Shown one piece after another: positions 9,189 through 19,308 of a stretch of 64,000 nucleotides of DNA. Origin of the DNA: Gammaproteobacteria bacterium (GTDB lineage: Bacteria; Pseudomonadota; Gammaproteobacteria; Berkiellales; Berkiellaceae); assembly GCA_016191245.1 (NCBI GenBank), contig JACPOY010000020.1, forward strand, positions 82,363 through 146,362, written 5' to 3'. Position numbers and translations under genes: made by a program. Numbering within the stretch: position 1 is the first letter of the stretch; every line of letters starts with the position of its first letter. Below the pieces are notes generated by a model, which was not told the DNA's origin, did no database searches, and worked only from the letters and a program-made list of their open reading frames with translations.

Positions 9189-10476
9189 TACTGCTATATC
9201 ACTTTATCAAGTGGGTAAATCGTATAAGCGCTTTCAACATCCGCTCTGGCGAGCATGGGATGCTTTGGGCTGTCCTGTCTCAACTAAGCGATATGATATA
9301 TTCATGGCTTTACAGAATATTCATCTTGAGATCAACAAAGGTGAAAAAGTCGCCTTAATAGGCAGAAATGGCGCCGGCAAGAGTACTTTGTTAAGGCTCA
9401 TTGCAGGGCAAATTAAGCCATCGACAGGTACTATCCATGTCAATGGCAAATTGCAAGCGCTAATGGAACTTGGGACAGGCTTTCATCCCGATTTTACTGG
9501 TATTGAAAATATCCGTTCCTCTTTGGCATTTCAAGGTATCCAAGGTAGGCGCGCCAACAAACTTATCGAAGACATTATTCAATTTTCTGAACTTGAAGAT
9601 TTTATTACCCGCCCGATTCGAGAATTATCGGCAGGTATGTATGCAAGGCTTGCCTTTGCTGTCGCAACAACTGTCATTCCAGATATTCTCATTATTGATG
9701 AGATTTTGGGGGCAGGAGATGCATATTTTATTGGAAAATCTATTCAGAGAATGAAAGAATTGACCAATCAAGGGGCAACCATTTTATTTGTTTCTCATGA
9801 TATGAGTTCAACACAATTACTTTGCGACCGAGGGATCTGGCTGGATAAAGGTGTGATTCAAGCAGACACAGATATCATGTCTATTAGTAAGATGTATATG
9901 ACAAGTGTTCGTGAAGATGAAGAAATACGTATTCGTGCCAAATGCCAACATTTCAATCAAATAAATCAGTCAAAACCCGTAACACCACAAAATACAAAAG
10001 ATTTACAAGAATTGACTTCATATGAACGCTATGGGGAAGGTCCCATTAAGATCACCGCTTTTGGCTTTTTAGACGATCAAAATAATCGCCGTCACACTTT
10101 AATTAGTGGTGACATTGCTAAAGCATGTATTACTTATCGAACATCAGATGTTGTGCATGATCCCGTCGCTGTCGTGGCAATCTATCGTCCAGATGGCACC
10201 TGTGCCATGCAAGTGTTATCAAACCGCGAAGGCTTGGCATTAAAGACTTTATCAGGACAAGGCAACATTATTGTTAAATTTAATCCATTTTTACTTGGAC
10301 CTGGTGATTATATTGTTTCAGTTGCGCTATTTAAAGAACTCTGTCTTTCTTCAAAATTTGAACCCAAAGCGTATGATTTACATGATCGCTGCTATGCCTT
10401 AAAAGTGCTTCATCCACCCGGTTTAGGTGTGGAAATTGGCACTATTAATCAACCAGCCACTTGGGAGTTAGCATGA
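9181..10476 (+). CDS. wzt: Polysaccharide ABC transporter ATP-binding protein (Wzt)
   Basis: A 431-residue ATPase partner of Wzm. Walker A is GRNGAGKST near residue 61, the signature loop is LSAGMYARLAF near 150, and Walker B is ILIIDEILGAGD near 170, followed by the SHD switch. Residues from about 270 form the extra β-sandwich seen in Wzt proteins that recognise the capped, non-reducing end of the glycan (compare E. coli O8/O9a). I prefer ATG 9181 to the upstream TTG at 9172. The gene overlaps wzm by 8 bases and the methyltransferase gene by 4 (ATGA). The C-terminal domain implies that export depends on a chain-end modification. Confidence 0.92.
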   Translation: MSNTAISLYQVGKSYKRFQHPLWRAWDALGCPVSTKRYDIFMALQNIHLEINKGEKVALIGRNGAGKSTLLRLIAGQIKPSTGTIHVNGKLQALMELGTGFHPDFTGIENIRSSLAFQGIQGRRANKLIEDIIQFSELEDFITRPIRELSAGMYARLAFAVATTVIPDILIIDEILGAGDAYFIGKSIQRMKELTNQGATILFVSHDMSSTQLLCDRGIWLDKGVIQADTDIMSISKMYMTSVREDEEIRIRAKCQHFNQINQSKPVTPQNTKDLQELTSYERYGEGPIKITAFGFLDDQNNRRHTLISGDIAKACITYRTSDVVHDPVAVVAIYRPDGTCAMQVLSNREGLALKTLSGQGNIIVKFNPFLLGPGDYIVSVALFKELCLSSKFEPKAYDLHDRCYALKVLHPPGLGVEIGTINQPATWELA

Positions 10477-11933
10477 AAGGCCAAGATAAATTATTGTATG
10501 AATCTGCTGATATCTGGGATCAAACCCTACAACCTGGGCAAAAAAATCTTGCACAAGCCATTATTGATTTCTTACCGAGTAACATAGCAACAGCTTTAGA
10601 CGTCGGTTGTGGTGATGGTAAATTAACTGATTTAATCATGGCGTCAAATGGCTGTTCATTTATTGGATTAGATTGTAGTGAAGAAGCTTTAAAACGTTGT
10701 CGATTTAAGACAGTGCTTAATGATGCCACAAACCTCCCTTTTAAAGAGGATGAGTTTGATCTCGTTTTAACAACCGATACGCTTGAGCACTTGAGCGAGC
10801 AAGCAGAAGCAAAAGTATGGGATGAGCTTTTTCGAGTAGCAAAAAATTGGGTCATGGTTGCTCTTCCCTTTAGAGAAGAACTGCTTGATGCAACAACAAA
10901 ATGTCATCATTGCGCTATGCAATATCATGTGAATTGGCATCAGCGTTCTTATGATTGGCGAGATTTAACCAAGCGTGTCCCTTCTGATTTTGAAGTTGAT
11001 AAAATTGTCTTAACGGGTGAACCTTGGTCGCCTTATCACGTTATTGAAACGACATTTCGTCGTGAGATTTTAGGAGAATGGTCAGGTTGGGTTGATGCAT
11101 TTTGTCCCTCTTGCGGACAGCAAGGAAAGGAACCAGATGCAATAACACAAATGCCTTCTTTCACTGGTGCAGCCTTAGGGAAGATGATTTATGCTTCTTT
11201 AAAAAGCAAATGCACTCCAAGAATGCATAGTGAAGTGTTAGTGGTATATCGAAGAAAAGCACTTACTCAAGCTCAAACAGAAAATTTCCATCAAGTGCAA
11301 AGTATCCCAAGTGAATCGAATCAGATAATTTTTGCAGATTTACAGGTTGATAATAACCTTATTCCCTATCCGCAATTTGCCCGTGTGGTCCATTCACCAG
11401 ATGGCGGATTGATTCTGCAATTTCCTGCCTATGCTCCTTATCATTCAATGCAAATTAAAACCGAGCAGGCAGGTGTTTTCACCTTATCAATAGAAGATGG
11501 TCTGGGGGCGTTAGCTCATGTTGAGTTAAACATTAAATCAAATACATTATGGACTTTGGACTTTCCTAGAGAAACGGTACCATCTTATTACGGCATTATA
11601 GTCCGACTCCAATCAAAGGTTGCTTTAACATCAATTCAATTAGGCATAGGAATATCGGTAGATATTCTTGTTCCAAAACCGCAAGTACCAGCATCATATA
11701 AATTTTTTAAACTTGAGGATTATCCTATTTATATTCAGATCACCAAACCATGTTGTTTTGATGAGCAAAGCTTATTTAACCCAAAATCAGAAGAGTTTAA
11801 GTGGACACAATTATTCAATTATATTCAACAATTATATGAAACGCAGCGTCAAAACCATGAAAACAATCGTTTTGAAATACGAGTGATGAATAAAGTTCGT
11901 AAAATATTTAAAGTAAAGAAAGGTAGTGCTTGA
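10473..11933 (+). CDS. SAM-dependent methyltransferase with C-terminal β-domain; candidate glycan-end modifier
   Basis: A 486-residue protein in three parts. A class I methyltransferase domain comes first (ALDVGCGDGKLTDL near residue 42, then FIGLDCSEEAL and LVLTTDTLEHL). A segment with two Cys pairs follows (CHHC near 143 and CPSC near 211) and could bind zinc. A β-rich C-terminal domain spans about 290–410. ATG 10473 overlaps the wzt stop as ATGA and has a GGGAG ribosome-binding site. Lying directly after a Wzt with a carbohydrate-binding domain, it may methylate the growing end of the glycan, as WbdD does in E. coli O8/O9a. Unlike WbdD it shows no kinase domain, so the role is inference. 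Confidence 0.75.
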   Translation: MKGQDKLLYESADIWDQTLQPGQKNLAQAIIDFLPSNIATALDVGCGDGKLTDLIMASNGCSFIGLDCSEEALKRCRFKTVLNDATNLPFKEDEFDLVLTTDTLEHLSEQAEAKVWDELFRVAKNWVMVALPFREELLDATTKCHHCAMQYHVNWHQRSYDWRDLTKRVPSDFEVDKIVLTGEPWSPYHVIETTFRREILGEWSGWVDAFCPSCGQQGKEPDAITQMPSFTGAALGKMIYASLKSKCTPRMHSEVLVVYRRKALTQAQTENFHQVQSIPSESNQIIFADLQVDNNLIPYPQFARVVHSPDGGLILQFPAYAPYHSMQIKTEQAGVFTLSIEDGLGALAHVELNIKSNTLWTLDFPRETVPSYYGIIVRLQSKVALTSIQLGIGISVDILVPKPQVPASYKFFKLEDYPIYIQITKPCCFDEQSLFNPKSEEFKWTQLFNYIQQLYETQRQNHENNRFEIRVMNKVRKIFKVKKGSA

Positions 11934-11934
11934 A

Positions 11935-13287
11935 ATGCTACATGTACTGATGCTGAGCCATGATCAACATCTAGATAGAAGAATTCTCGCTCAAGCAAAG
12001 AGTTTAATCCAATTAGGGCATAAGGTAACACTGCTTGCGCTATCATACAAGAAAGAGGGATGTGAAGAACAATTGCCAGAAGGCATACATCTGGTACGAA
12101 TAGGTCTTGACAGAATTATTCCAGAAAATGCAAGCTATCAACAATATACTCGAATTCAAAATAGTTTGAATACATTGTTGAATAAGTTCACCAATAAGTT
12201 ACCGCTAGTCAAGCTATGGAATGTATGCTTTCGCCTTCCTTTGCGAATGAATTGGCTTATTTATAGATTCTTACTTTATGTACGATATCATAATCGTTCG
12301 ATGGGAGATCCACTCCCGTTTAAAAGGGCATTTTATTCCGCCGCTTTGTCTTTCTTACCTGATATTATTCAAGTGCATGATCTTCCTGTCTTGGAGGCAG
12401 GGGTGGGTCTTTCACAACAATGGAATATACCGCTTGTTTATGATGCTCATGAACTTTATCCTGAGCAGCGAACATTTTCGTATGCACAACGCAAAGTTTG
12501 CGCTGATAATGAAAAAAAATATATTCAGTTTTGTTCTTTAGTGTTTGCGGTAAATGATTCAATTGCAGATGAAATGGCTAAACGATACCAGATTGAGCGA
12601 CCAATTACGCTAACCAATGCAATTGATCCACCCGATGAGTTCTATCAGCATATATCTTATAATCTTATACGTGAAAAATTAAATCTTGCTGCTTCTAGAA
12701 AAATATTATTATTTCAAGGTGGGTTTTCTAAGTATAGAAATTTAGAAAATTTGATTGACGCCATGAAAAGTGTCAAAAATCCAGACATTGATCTAGTTAT
12801 GATAGGCTTTGGTGATTATGAAACTATATTAAAAAGGAAAGCCGAACGTAAGGGGTTATTAAACAAACGCATCTATTTTTTGAAAGCGGTCCCACAATCT
12901 GAACTTCTGCAACATAGCGCTTCAGCTGATATAGGTATCATTCCTTATCCTCATGTTGATTTAAATAGTTATTATTGCACACCCAATAAATTATTCGAAT
13001 TTATTCAAGCTGGTCTTCCTATTTTAGCCAATGACTCTCCTGAATTAAGACGATTTGTCCAAAGAGAAGGATTTGGCATGGTAAGCCCAATGCATTCGAG
13101 TCAACAAATTGCATACGCCATTGATAAAGCTTTTGCAGAACTTATGTCTAGCGCATGGAAACAACAGTTAATGGAACATCGGTCAGCATTTACTTGGAAA
13201 GTGCAAAGTAAAATTTATTTTGAAGGGATGAAGCATTTGCTTGAATCTAGAATTTCATTATCAAACAAAAAAAATACAATTGACTAA
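11935..13287 (+). CDS. GT4-family glycosyltransferase
   Basis: A 450-residue GT-B glycosyltransferase. The N-terminal acceptor domain includes PDIIQVHDLPVLEA and VYDAHELYPEQ (residues about 140–175). The C-terminal donor domain starts at KILLFQGGFSKYRNL and carries CTPNKLFEFIQAGLPILAND near residue 345, with the Glu of the EX7E-type motif. ATG 11935 is preferred to GTG 11926 because the AAAGG ribosome-binding site is then at a workable distance. It is clearly paralogous to the product of 15603–16823 (same VYDxHELYxEQ, LLFQGG and NxYYCTPNKLFEFI motifs). The two probably add successive sugars or are alternatives. Confidence 0.85.
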   Translation: MLHVLMLSHDQHLDRRILAQAKSLIQLGHKVTLLALSYKKEGCEEQLPEGIHLVRIGLDRIIPENASYQQYTRIQNSLNTLLNKFTNKLPLVKLWNVCFRLPLRMNWLIYRFLLYVRYHNRSMGDPLPFKRAFYSAALSFLPDIIQVHDLPVLEAGVGLSQQWNIPLVYDAHELYPEQRTFSYAQRKVCADNEKKYIQFCSLVFAVNDSIADEMAKRYQIERPITLTNAIDPPDEFYQHISYNLIREKLNLAASRKILLFQGGFSKYRNLENLIDAMKSVKNPDIDLVMIGFGDYETILKRKAERKGLLNKRIYFLKAVPQSELLQHSASADIGIIPYPHVDLNSYYCTPNKLFEFIQAGLPILANDSPELRRFVQREGFGMVSPMHSSQQIAYAIDKAFAELMSSAWKQQLMEHRSAFTWKVQSKIYFEGMKHLLESRISLSNKKNTID

Positions 13288-13296
13288 AGAGCTTGC

Positions 13297-15621
13297 ATGA
13301 TATTTTTAAATGCAGTTAAAGCTAGCACCATTCTTGTTTTATTATCTTTAATAAGCATTGTGACCATTTGTATTTATTTGCCATCAAACATCTTCGCAGA
13401 GAAAGAAGAAATATTAACAGGACGCTATGAATTAAAAAATGATGCCAAAAAGAAACTCATCAATCTACAAAATACTCAACATTCAATTTTAAATGTGAAT
13501 AATTGCGTGTCGATAGCGCAACTTGATGAAAATTATTTTATCATTGCAAATTATCTCAATTTATTGCTATTAAATCGATATAATTCTGCAGTCTGTATTC
13601 TTAAACCCAATGGATTTCGAAATTTCACTACATTGAATTCGTTCACAGAATTAAGCCAAGTTTTAAAAAGTGATAAATTAAATACAACAGCTAATATATA
13701 TAACCCAACAGGTGTATTTATTGATAGTGAAAAAAGCCTTTATGTTGCTAATTATAAAGGAAACAATATTCTCAAGGGAAAAATCAAACCCGAAAGATGT
13801 GAAATAGAATTTACACATGAATATTTATCAGTGAATACTAAAGGTCCTGAGAATATAGCTGTAGATAATCAACTCAATATTCTTGTTTCCGCTAATTATG
13901 ATGCAAGTACGATTACAGCGCATGATTTGGGAAATGGTCAAGAATTGTGGTCAACAAATGTTGGGCAAGCACATGGTGTAACGATAGCGGGTAATAAAAT
14001 TTATGCAACAGGCTTAACTGAAAGAAAAATATATGAACTTAATATTGCAGATGGAAAAATAACGAATTCAATAGGTTCACTTGGTTGGGACCCGATGAAA
14101 AGCCAATATTTATGGCCAACAAGTATATACTCTTATGATAAAAACACATTAATTATATCTGACCCCCAAAGCGGCTTTATTAGTTTTGTGGATAAAAAAA
14201 CATTGGGTACCCTAAGATATACAGGAGGGAACGGTCCTTCCTATCGCTGGTTAAATTATCCTTACGCAGCTTTGCCAATCAGTACAGACTTAATCATTTT
14301 ATCCTCAATGCGTGGAAATATACTTTTCCTTGAAAAATCCGGAAGTACTGTTAAAGAAAGTTTAATATTTTTTAAAGATGATTGGCCAAGTGAAGCTTCT
14401 TCATCTGAATATTTTGGTGAAGGATGGGATGGTTACATTAACGAAGTCGGACCCAGAATTAGGATCCATAATGAGGAATATAAACTTGGATATGGTCATC
14501 TACACCCAGTAAAAAATAAAGGTCCTATTTTACGAATACCAGATATTAATACTTTATTCAATTTAGATGAATATATGTATTTTTTGCAAGGGGCTCATGG
14601 AAAAGTAGGCGTAAATTTATTTTTTTCTTCAAGCTCAGGAACCTTGATAGGAGTCGTCAATCAACCAGAGAAGCCGGATATACTTTTAAATAGAAAAATT
14701 CGGTTAGATTCCTGGCTTCTTAAAAGTAACTTAATAAACACGGAAGGAGAAATAACATCTCAATTGCAACTTGCGAGAGAGTTTCAGCAACGTGCAGATG
14801 AATTATTTTATTTACTCTCTAAGAACCATTGGGTTTCACCGCAAGAGATTTATGAAATAAATGATTTTTCAATTAAATCAGAGAAGCTTACATATAGAGA
14901 ATTTATTGATTATTTCGATAAGGTATTTGTCTCAATTCCTGGCAGAGAATTTAAGCAAGTTTACGATCAATGTCTTGAAAGTGAATGTGATGTTAAAATA
15001 TTGAAGCAAGCTGCTAGAAATTATTATTTTGAAGCTGATGGGCATGCTTATATCAATCTTGATGAATATCTTCTTATTGGCATGTTGAGTGGTGAATATG
15101 AAGGTGAAACTTCAAATAGCACTGAAATAACATATGATGATTGTGGAAGAGGAAATTATTTTAATGGTTATAGTGTTAATGCTTTAAGAACAAAAGCTTT
15201 GGACGACTATCTTTCTGCTTATAACATTAATACTTCTTATGTTTGCTTTTATCAAAATGCTAAAAGGAAAGATCTTTTAAAAGATATTCATTTTATATGG
15301 TATTCAAAAGAAGAGATTCCTAAAAAGATTGCACTTTATGGTATTGTTAAAACCACTGATAAACAACATGAAACATTTATTGGTGACTATAATGTAAGTC
15401 AATTTGATGATATTCAAGGTTACCCACTTTCGATCGTTAAATTGAATTTACAAAAAAACTTTGATCAATATATGATTAAAGTGTTAGAAGGTGGAAAACA
15501 AAATAGACTTATATTGCGTCAATTAGAACCAATTTTCGATTCAAATTCATCATTAGCGTTAGGTGAGCTAAACGAAGCACAATCTATCGAGGAACAGCCA
15601 AAATGCGCCCCTCAGTTTTGA
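13297..15621 (+). CDS. Membrane-anchored protein with propeller-like N-terminal half, unknown function
   Basis: I do not recognise a named family for this 774-residue protein. Residues 8–28 form one hydrophobic segment (signal anchor), so most of the chain should lie outside the cytoplasm. Residues about 70–330 contain repeated NHL/YVTN-like strands (NPTGVFIDSEKSLYVANYKG, then GPENIAVDNQLNILVSANYD, then GVTIAGNKIYATGL), typical of a β-propeller. The remaining 400 residues are Asn/Tyr-rich with no motif I can name. The gene sits 9 bases after one GT4 gene and overlaps the next by 19 bases, so it is made together with sugar-assembly enzymes. A polysaccharide-binding or -modifying role is possible but unproven. 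Confidence 0.7.
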   Translation: MIFLNAVKASTILVLLSLISIVTICIYLPSNIFAEKEEILTGRYELKNDAKKKLINLQNTQHSILNVNNCVSIAQLDENYFIIANYLNLLLLNRYNSAVCILKPNGFRNFTTLNSFTELSQVLKSDKLNTTANIYNPTGVFIDSEKSLYVANYKGNNILKGKIKPERCEIEFTHEYLSVNTKGPENIAVDNQLNILVSANYDASTITAHDLGNGQELWSTNVGQAHGVTIAGNKIYATGLTERKIYELNIADGKITNSIGSLGWDPMKSQYLWPTSIYSYDKNTLIISDPQSGFISFVDKKTLGTLRYTGGNGPSYRWLNYPYAALPISTDLIILSSMRGNILFLEKSGSTVKESLIFFKDDWPSEASSSEYFGEGWDGYINEVGPRIRIHNEEYKLGYGHLHPVKNKGPILRIPDINTLFNLDEYMYFLQGAHGKVGVNLFFSSSSGTLIGVVNQPEKPDILLNRKIRLDSWLLKSNLINTEGEITSQLQLAREFQQRADELFYLLSKNHWVSPQEIYEINDFSIKSEKLTYREFIDYFDKVFVSIPGREFKQVYDQCLESECDVKILKQAARNYYFEADGHAYINLDEYLLIGMLSGEYEGETSNSTEITYDDCGRGNYFNGYSVNALRTKALDDYLSAYNINTSYVCFYQNAKRKDLLKDIHFIWYSKEEIPKKIALYGIVKTTDKQHETFIGDYNVSQFDDIQGYPLSIVKLNLQKNFDQYMIKVLEGGKQNRLILRQLEPIFDSNSSLALGELNEAQSIEEQPKCAPQF

Positions 15622-16823
15622 TGCTAACAACGGATCGTCAAATCGACAGAAGAACGCTACAACAAGCTGATAGCCTGGAAAATAATGGCTGGCGTGTCAC
15701 TATTCTTGCTATGCCAGATGATGAGAATACACAAGAACGAGATCCTCGTGTACAACGAATTGATTTAAAGCCCACACAGGTGGGAATAAAGCATTTTTAC
15801 TTGTTATTTTTATATCGCAAAATACGAAGTTTACTGCCGATGAATTCTTGGCTGATGCGGTTAATGAAACAGTTTGCATGGAAATACTTTGTTAATCAAG
15901 AAACATTTTATATCAAGCTGTTTTCTCATTCTTTTTCTCAATTTTCGCCCGATGTTGTGATGGCAATTGATCTGCCTATGCTTCCTGTTGCCATGGAAAT
16001 TGTACGCCAATGTGGTGCTCATTTTGTCTATGATAGTCATGAGTTGTATAGTGAACAGGAATTCTCTGCGCGTGAAAAACAACTTTGGAAAAACGTGGAA
16101 GCAAAATATATCAAATTTTGTGATACGGTGATTACAGTAAATCCTTCTATCGCAACATCCCTTGAGCATCGTTATCATCTTAGCAATGTAAATGTGATTT
16201 ATAATGCTATCTCTTGTAATCATGTACCTGTTAAAACACAATTATTTCATGATATTTTTGAGCTATGCGCGAGCCGCAAGATTTTACTGTTTCAAGGTGG
16301 GCTTTCCAAGGGAAGGCATTTAGAAACGCTAATTGAAGCCATGCGCTATCTTCAGAATCCAAATGTAGATCTTGTTATCTTAGGCAATGGTCAATTATTA
16401 TTAAAGCTAAAACGACTTGCCAAGACTTTTAGGGTTAATAAAAGAGTTTATTTTCATCCTGCGGTTTTGCAAGAAAGATTGCTTGATTATACACAAGCAG
16501 CAGATGCGGGGTTAATTCCTTATCAGGCAACCTGTCTTAATAATTATTATTGCACACCCAATAAGCTTTTTGAATTTATTGGGGCAGGTATTCCATTGCT
16601 TACAAGTGATTTACCAGAAATCAGTCGAATTGTTAAAACACATGAACTTGGACTTTTAGGTGAAATGTCTACTGCCAAAACGTTTGCCAAGTTAATCGAT
16701 GATTTTTTTAGCGATGAAGCAAAAATAATTCAATGGAAGAAAAATGTATTACAAGTACGTCAACAATTTTGCTGGAGAAGCGAAGAAGAAAAATTATTGA
16801 AAATATTTAAGGAGCTAGGATGA
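15603..16823 (+). CDS. GT4-family glycosyltransferase
   Basis: A 406-residue GT-B enzyme and close relative of the product of 11935–13287. Shared blocks include FVYDSHELYSEQEF, KILLFQGGLSKGRHLETL and YYCTPNKLFEFIGAGIPLL, the last near residue 318. The start ATG lies inside the 3' end of the propeller-like gene (19-base overlap). Its stop overlaps the next start as ATGA, so translation is probably coupled through this part of the operon. Sugar specificity cannot be read from sequence. Confidence 0.85.
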   Translation: MRPSVLMLTTDRQIDRRTLQQADSLENNGWRVTILAMPDDENTQERDPRVQRIDLKPTQVGIKHFYLLFLYRKIRSLLPMNSWLMRLMKQFAWKYFVNQETFYIKLFSHSFSQFSPDVVMAIDLPMLPVAMEIVRQCGAHFVYDSHELYSEQEFSAREKQLWKNVEAKYIKFCDTVITVNPSIATSLEHRYHLSNVNVIYNAISCNHVPVKTQLFHDIFELCASRKILLFQGGLSKGRHLETLIEAMRYLQNPNVDLVILGNGQLLLKLKRLAKTFRVNKRVYFHPAVLQERLLDYTQAADAGLIPYQATCLNNYYCTPNKLFEFIGAGIPLLTSDLPEISRIVKTHELGLLGEMSTAKTFAKLIDDFFSDEAKIIQWKKNVLQVRQQFCWRSEEEKLLKIFKELG

Positions 16824-18040
16824 AAGTTACTGTTGTCTATCAGTACTATCAATCTGATAATGCACCGGGACACTCCTTAATTTATGATTGGACGCAACAT
16901 TTAGCTGCAAAAGGCCATGATGTCACGGTGATAGCTGGTGAAACAGGATATATGGAATGTAATCAACCAGTATTGCCTTGGTATAAAAGAGTGATAAGAA
17001 AAGAAAAAATTGGCTTGGTAAATGTGGTGAGAACCTTTACGTATTCAGATATTCATCGAGGTTATGCGAAGAGATTGCTAAGCTTTCTTTCATTTTCTCT
17101 CACCTGTCCTTTGGGGCTATTTTCAATTGCTAAGCCTGATATTGTGATAGGCTCATCACCGCCAATTTTTCCCATATTTTCAGCATGGGTAATCTGCAAA
17201 TTACTTCGTATCCCTTTTGTTATGGAAGTGCGCGATCTGTGGCCTGAGTCTGCTGTACAAATGGGAATATTAAAAAGCAAACTTCTCATTAAAATTATGC
17301 AATGGATGGAAAGGATCTTATACAATCAATCTTATAAGATAATTGCGCTGACTGAAGGGATAAAAAATGATATTTGTCGACGCGGTTGGATTGATAAAAA
17401 AATTGTACTAGTTAATTGTGGCGTTGATATTAATAAATTATATCCAGACAATGAAAGTAGAGTTCAAATCCGCAAAACTTATAACCTAGAAAATAAAAAA
17501 ATTGTTTTGTATTTTGGCGCATTAGGGGAAGCAAATAATATTGGAGTTATTTTACGTGCTGCAAAGCACCTTAAAAGCTATGAAGATATTTGTTTTATGT
17601 TGATTGGCGATGGTATGCAAAGTCAGCAAATAACGCAAACGATGAAAGAGCTGCACTTAGAGAACGTCATTATCCATAAACCTGTCCCTAAAGATCAAGC
17701 AAGAGCATATATCAATGCCGCAGATATTTGTGTTGTTACCTTATTAGATATTCCTCTTTTTAGTGGCGCGTTGCCTACCAAAATGTTGGATTATATGGCT
17801 TGTGGTAAACCTGTGCTATGCGGAGTGCGAGGAGAAGCTAAGCGCGTAGTCGAAGAAAGTAACGCAGGTTTTGCGTTTGAATCTAATAATGATAAGCAAT
17901 TTAGCGAATTAATCCTTGATTTAATCGAGAACAATAATACGGCAATAATGATGGGTAAAAATGGAATTGAATTCATTCAAGAGAAATTTAGCTCTTCAAA
18001 AATGTTTGGGCTCATTGAAGAAATAGTCATCAACGCTTAA
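16820..18040 (+). CDS. GT4-family glycosyltransferase, WbuB-like
   Basis: A 406-residue GT-B enzyme resembling WbuB-type O-antigen glycosyltransferases. The N-terminus MKVTVVYQYYQSDNAPGHS and the segment FVMEVRDLWPESAVQMG (near 135) are characteristic. The donor half has IVLYFGALGEANNIGVIL and the acidic donor site near PTKMLDYMACGKPVLCG (about 315). It is the last gene of the wzm operon, overlapping the previous gene by 4 bases. It runs 11 bases into the convergent ligase copy B. Confidence 0.87.
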   Translation: MKVTVVYQYYQSDNAPGHSLIYDWTQHLAAKGHDVTVIAGETGYMECNQPVLPWYKRVIRKEKIGLVNVVRTFTYSDIHRGYAKRLLSFLSFSLTCPLGLFSIAKPDIVIGSSPPIFPIFSAWVICKLLRIPFVMEVRDLWPESAVQMGILKSKLLIKIMQWMERILYNQSYKIIALTEGIKNDICRRGWIDKKIVLVNCGVDINKLYPDNESRVQIRKTYNLENKKIVLYFGALGEANNIGVILRAAKHLKSYEDICFMLIGDGMQSQQITQTMKELHLENVIIHKPVPKDQARAYINAADICVVTLLDIPLFSGALPTKMLDYMACGKPVLCGVRGEAKRVVEESNAGFAFESNNDKQFSELILDLIENNNTAIMMGKNGIEFIQEKFSSSKMFGLIEEIVINA

Positions 18041-19229
18041 GAAGTGGAATGAAATATGCAGTCATTAAACAATAAAATTGGCATTCAGTGTAGTCTCTTA
18101 GCCATGAATTGAAGATGCAACCGATAAAAAAAGACAAAAATATTCCCTGCGCTAAAATACGTGATGAACCTGATAATTGTTGAACCAGTATCCACTGCCT
18201 AGCAAATAACCAAATCAATGAAATGAAACCAACAGATCCTAGTTCTACTGCGGTAAAAAGATATTGATTGTGAGGATTTGTGGTCATAATGGGATATTGA
18301 GATGCAAAATGAGTGGTATAGGAATTTTGAAAGCTTCCCGAACCAAAACCAATCAGAGGGCGTTCTAGAAACAACTTGAGACTATTGATTAAAAAGTCAA
18401 AACGGGCACCCACTGGCGTATCCGATTTGCCTTGCAGATACATTTGAAATTCATTATTAAAATTTAGTATTCGACTATAGAAAGTATCTGAATAGTGATA
18501 GGCAAACAATAGCATCAAAGATAAAATTGAGAAAATAAACACAATGCCTTTGAATCTATATTTGTGCCAAGCATATACGGCAAAACAGACATATAAAATA
18601 ATATAACCCACGCGACCAGTATTTAGAAACATAAAATAATAAAGAGTTATACCAATTAGAGACAGAAGTAATCTTTTATATTGCTTAAATTGATCATACC
18701 CGACACATAAAACAAAGAGACTGATAGCCATAAAGTAACTAACCACAATATGATTTTTAAAAACATTATTCCCATAATTTGTATAACCAATAGGAATATG
18801 GGCATAGGCCTTTAAGATCGTGGCAAGGATAGTTAGTATTAATGCTGCGACAAAAGCGCTAAGAATATACTTTTTATATTTTTGATCTTGTAAGTAAAAT
18901 GCCAGAATAGGAATAGTACCTAGCTTTGCCACTTGATACCAAGCTTTACAAGCGGACTCCCAATTTCCTATTGAATGGAACATACCGAGAAAGGTAATCG
19001 CAATCAGAAAAATGATTGGTTTTGTCAAAGGATATGCACGATAGAATTGCCAACGATCTTTGGAATTTTTATCAACTAACCATACTAGAATGATGCTAAA
19101 GAACAATATGGTGGTGATAGCGGTTGATAGGGGAAGAAAAAAAGCAAGTAAGACAATCATGCCGCATGCAAGCTGGGATAAGCTGAATTGATCTAATTCT
19201 GCAATGAATGATGAATAAATAGCTTTCAT
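18030..19229 (-). CDS. O-antigen ligase/polymerase family membrane protein (copy B)
   Basis: A polytopic protein of 399 residues, collinear with copy A (6710–7924) along its whole length; most residues are identical. It has the same loop signature (GFGSGSFQNSY, then NPHNQYLFTAVELGSVG). The start is set at 19229 (MKAIYSSF): the leader DNA upstream is shared with copy A but shifted by a one-base indel, which argues against coding. WaaL (ligase) and Wzy (polymerase) share this fold. The two copies may therefore have split those roles or may act on different glycans. It is divergent from ugd. Confidence 0.8.
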   Translation of the reverse strand: MKAIYSSFIAELDQFSLSQLACGMIVLLAFFLPLSTAITTILFFSIILVWLVDKNSKDRWQFYRAYPLTKPIIFLIAITFLGMFHSIGNWESACKAWYQVAKLGTIPILAFYLQDQKYKKYILSAFVAALILTILATILKAYAHIPIGYTNYGNNVFKNHIVVSYFMAISLFVLCVGYDQFKQYKRLLLSLIGITLYYFMFLNTGRVGYIILYVCFAVYAWHKYRFKGIVFIFSILSLMLLFAYHYSDTFYSRILNFNNEFQMYLQGKSDTPVGARFDFLINSLKLFLERPLIGFGSGSFQNSYTTHFASQYPIMTTNPHNQYLFTAVELGSVGFISLIWLFARQWILVQQLSGSSRILAQGIFLSFFIGCIFNSWLRDYTECQFYCLMTAYFIPLLKR

Positions 19230-19308
19230 TAGTTTTCCAACTTTATAAGCTTCCGTGGCAAGTAAAAGTTTAGCATGTTGAACGAAAGAGGGGATCAAAG
19301 GAGAGTTT

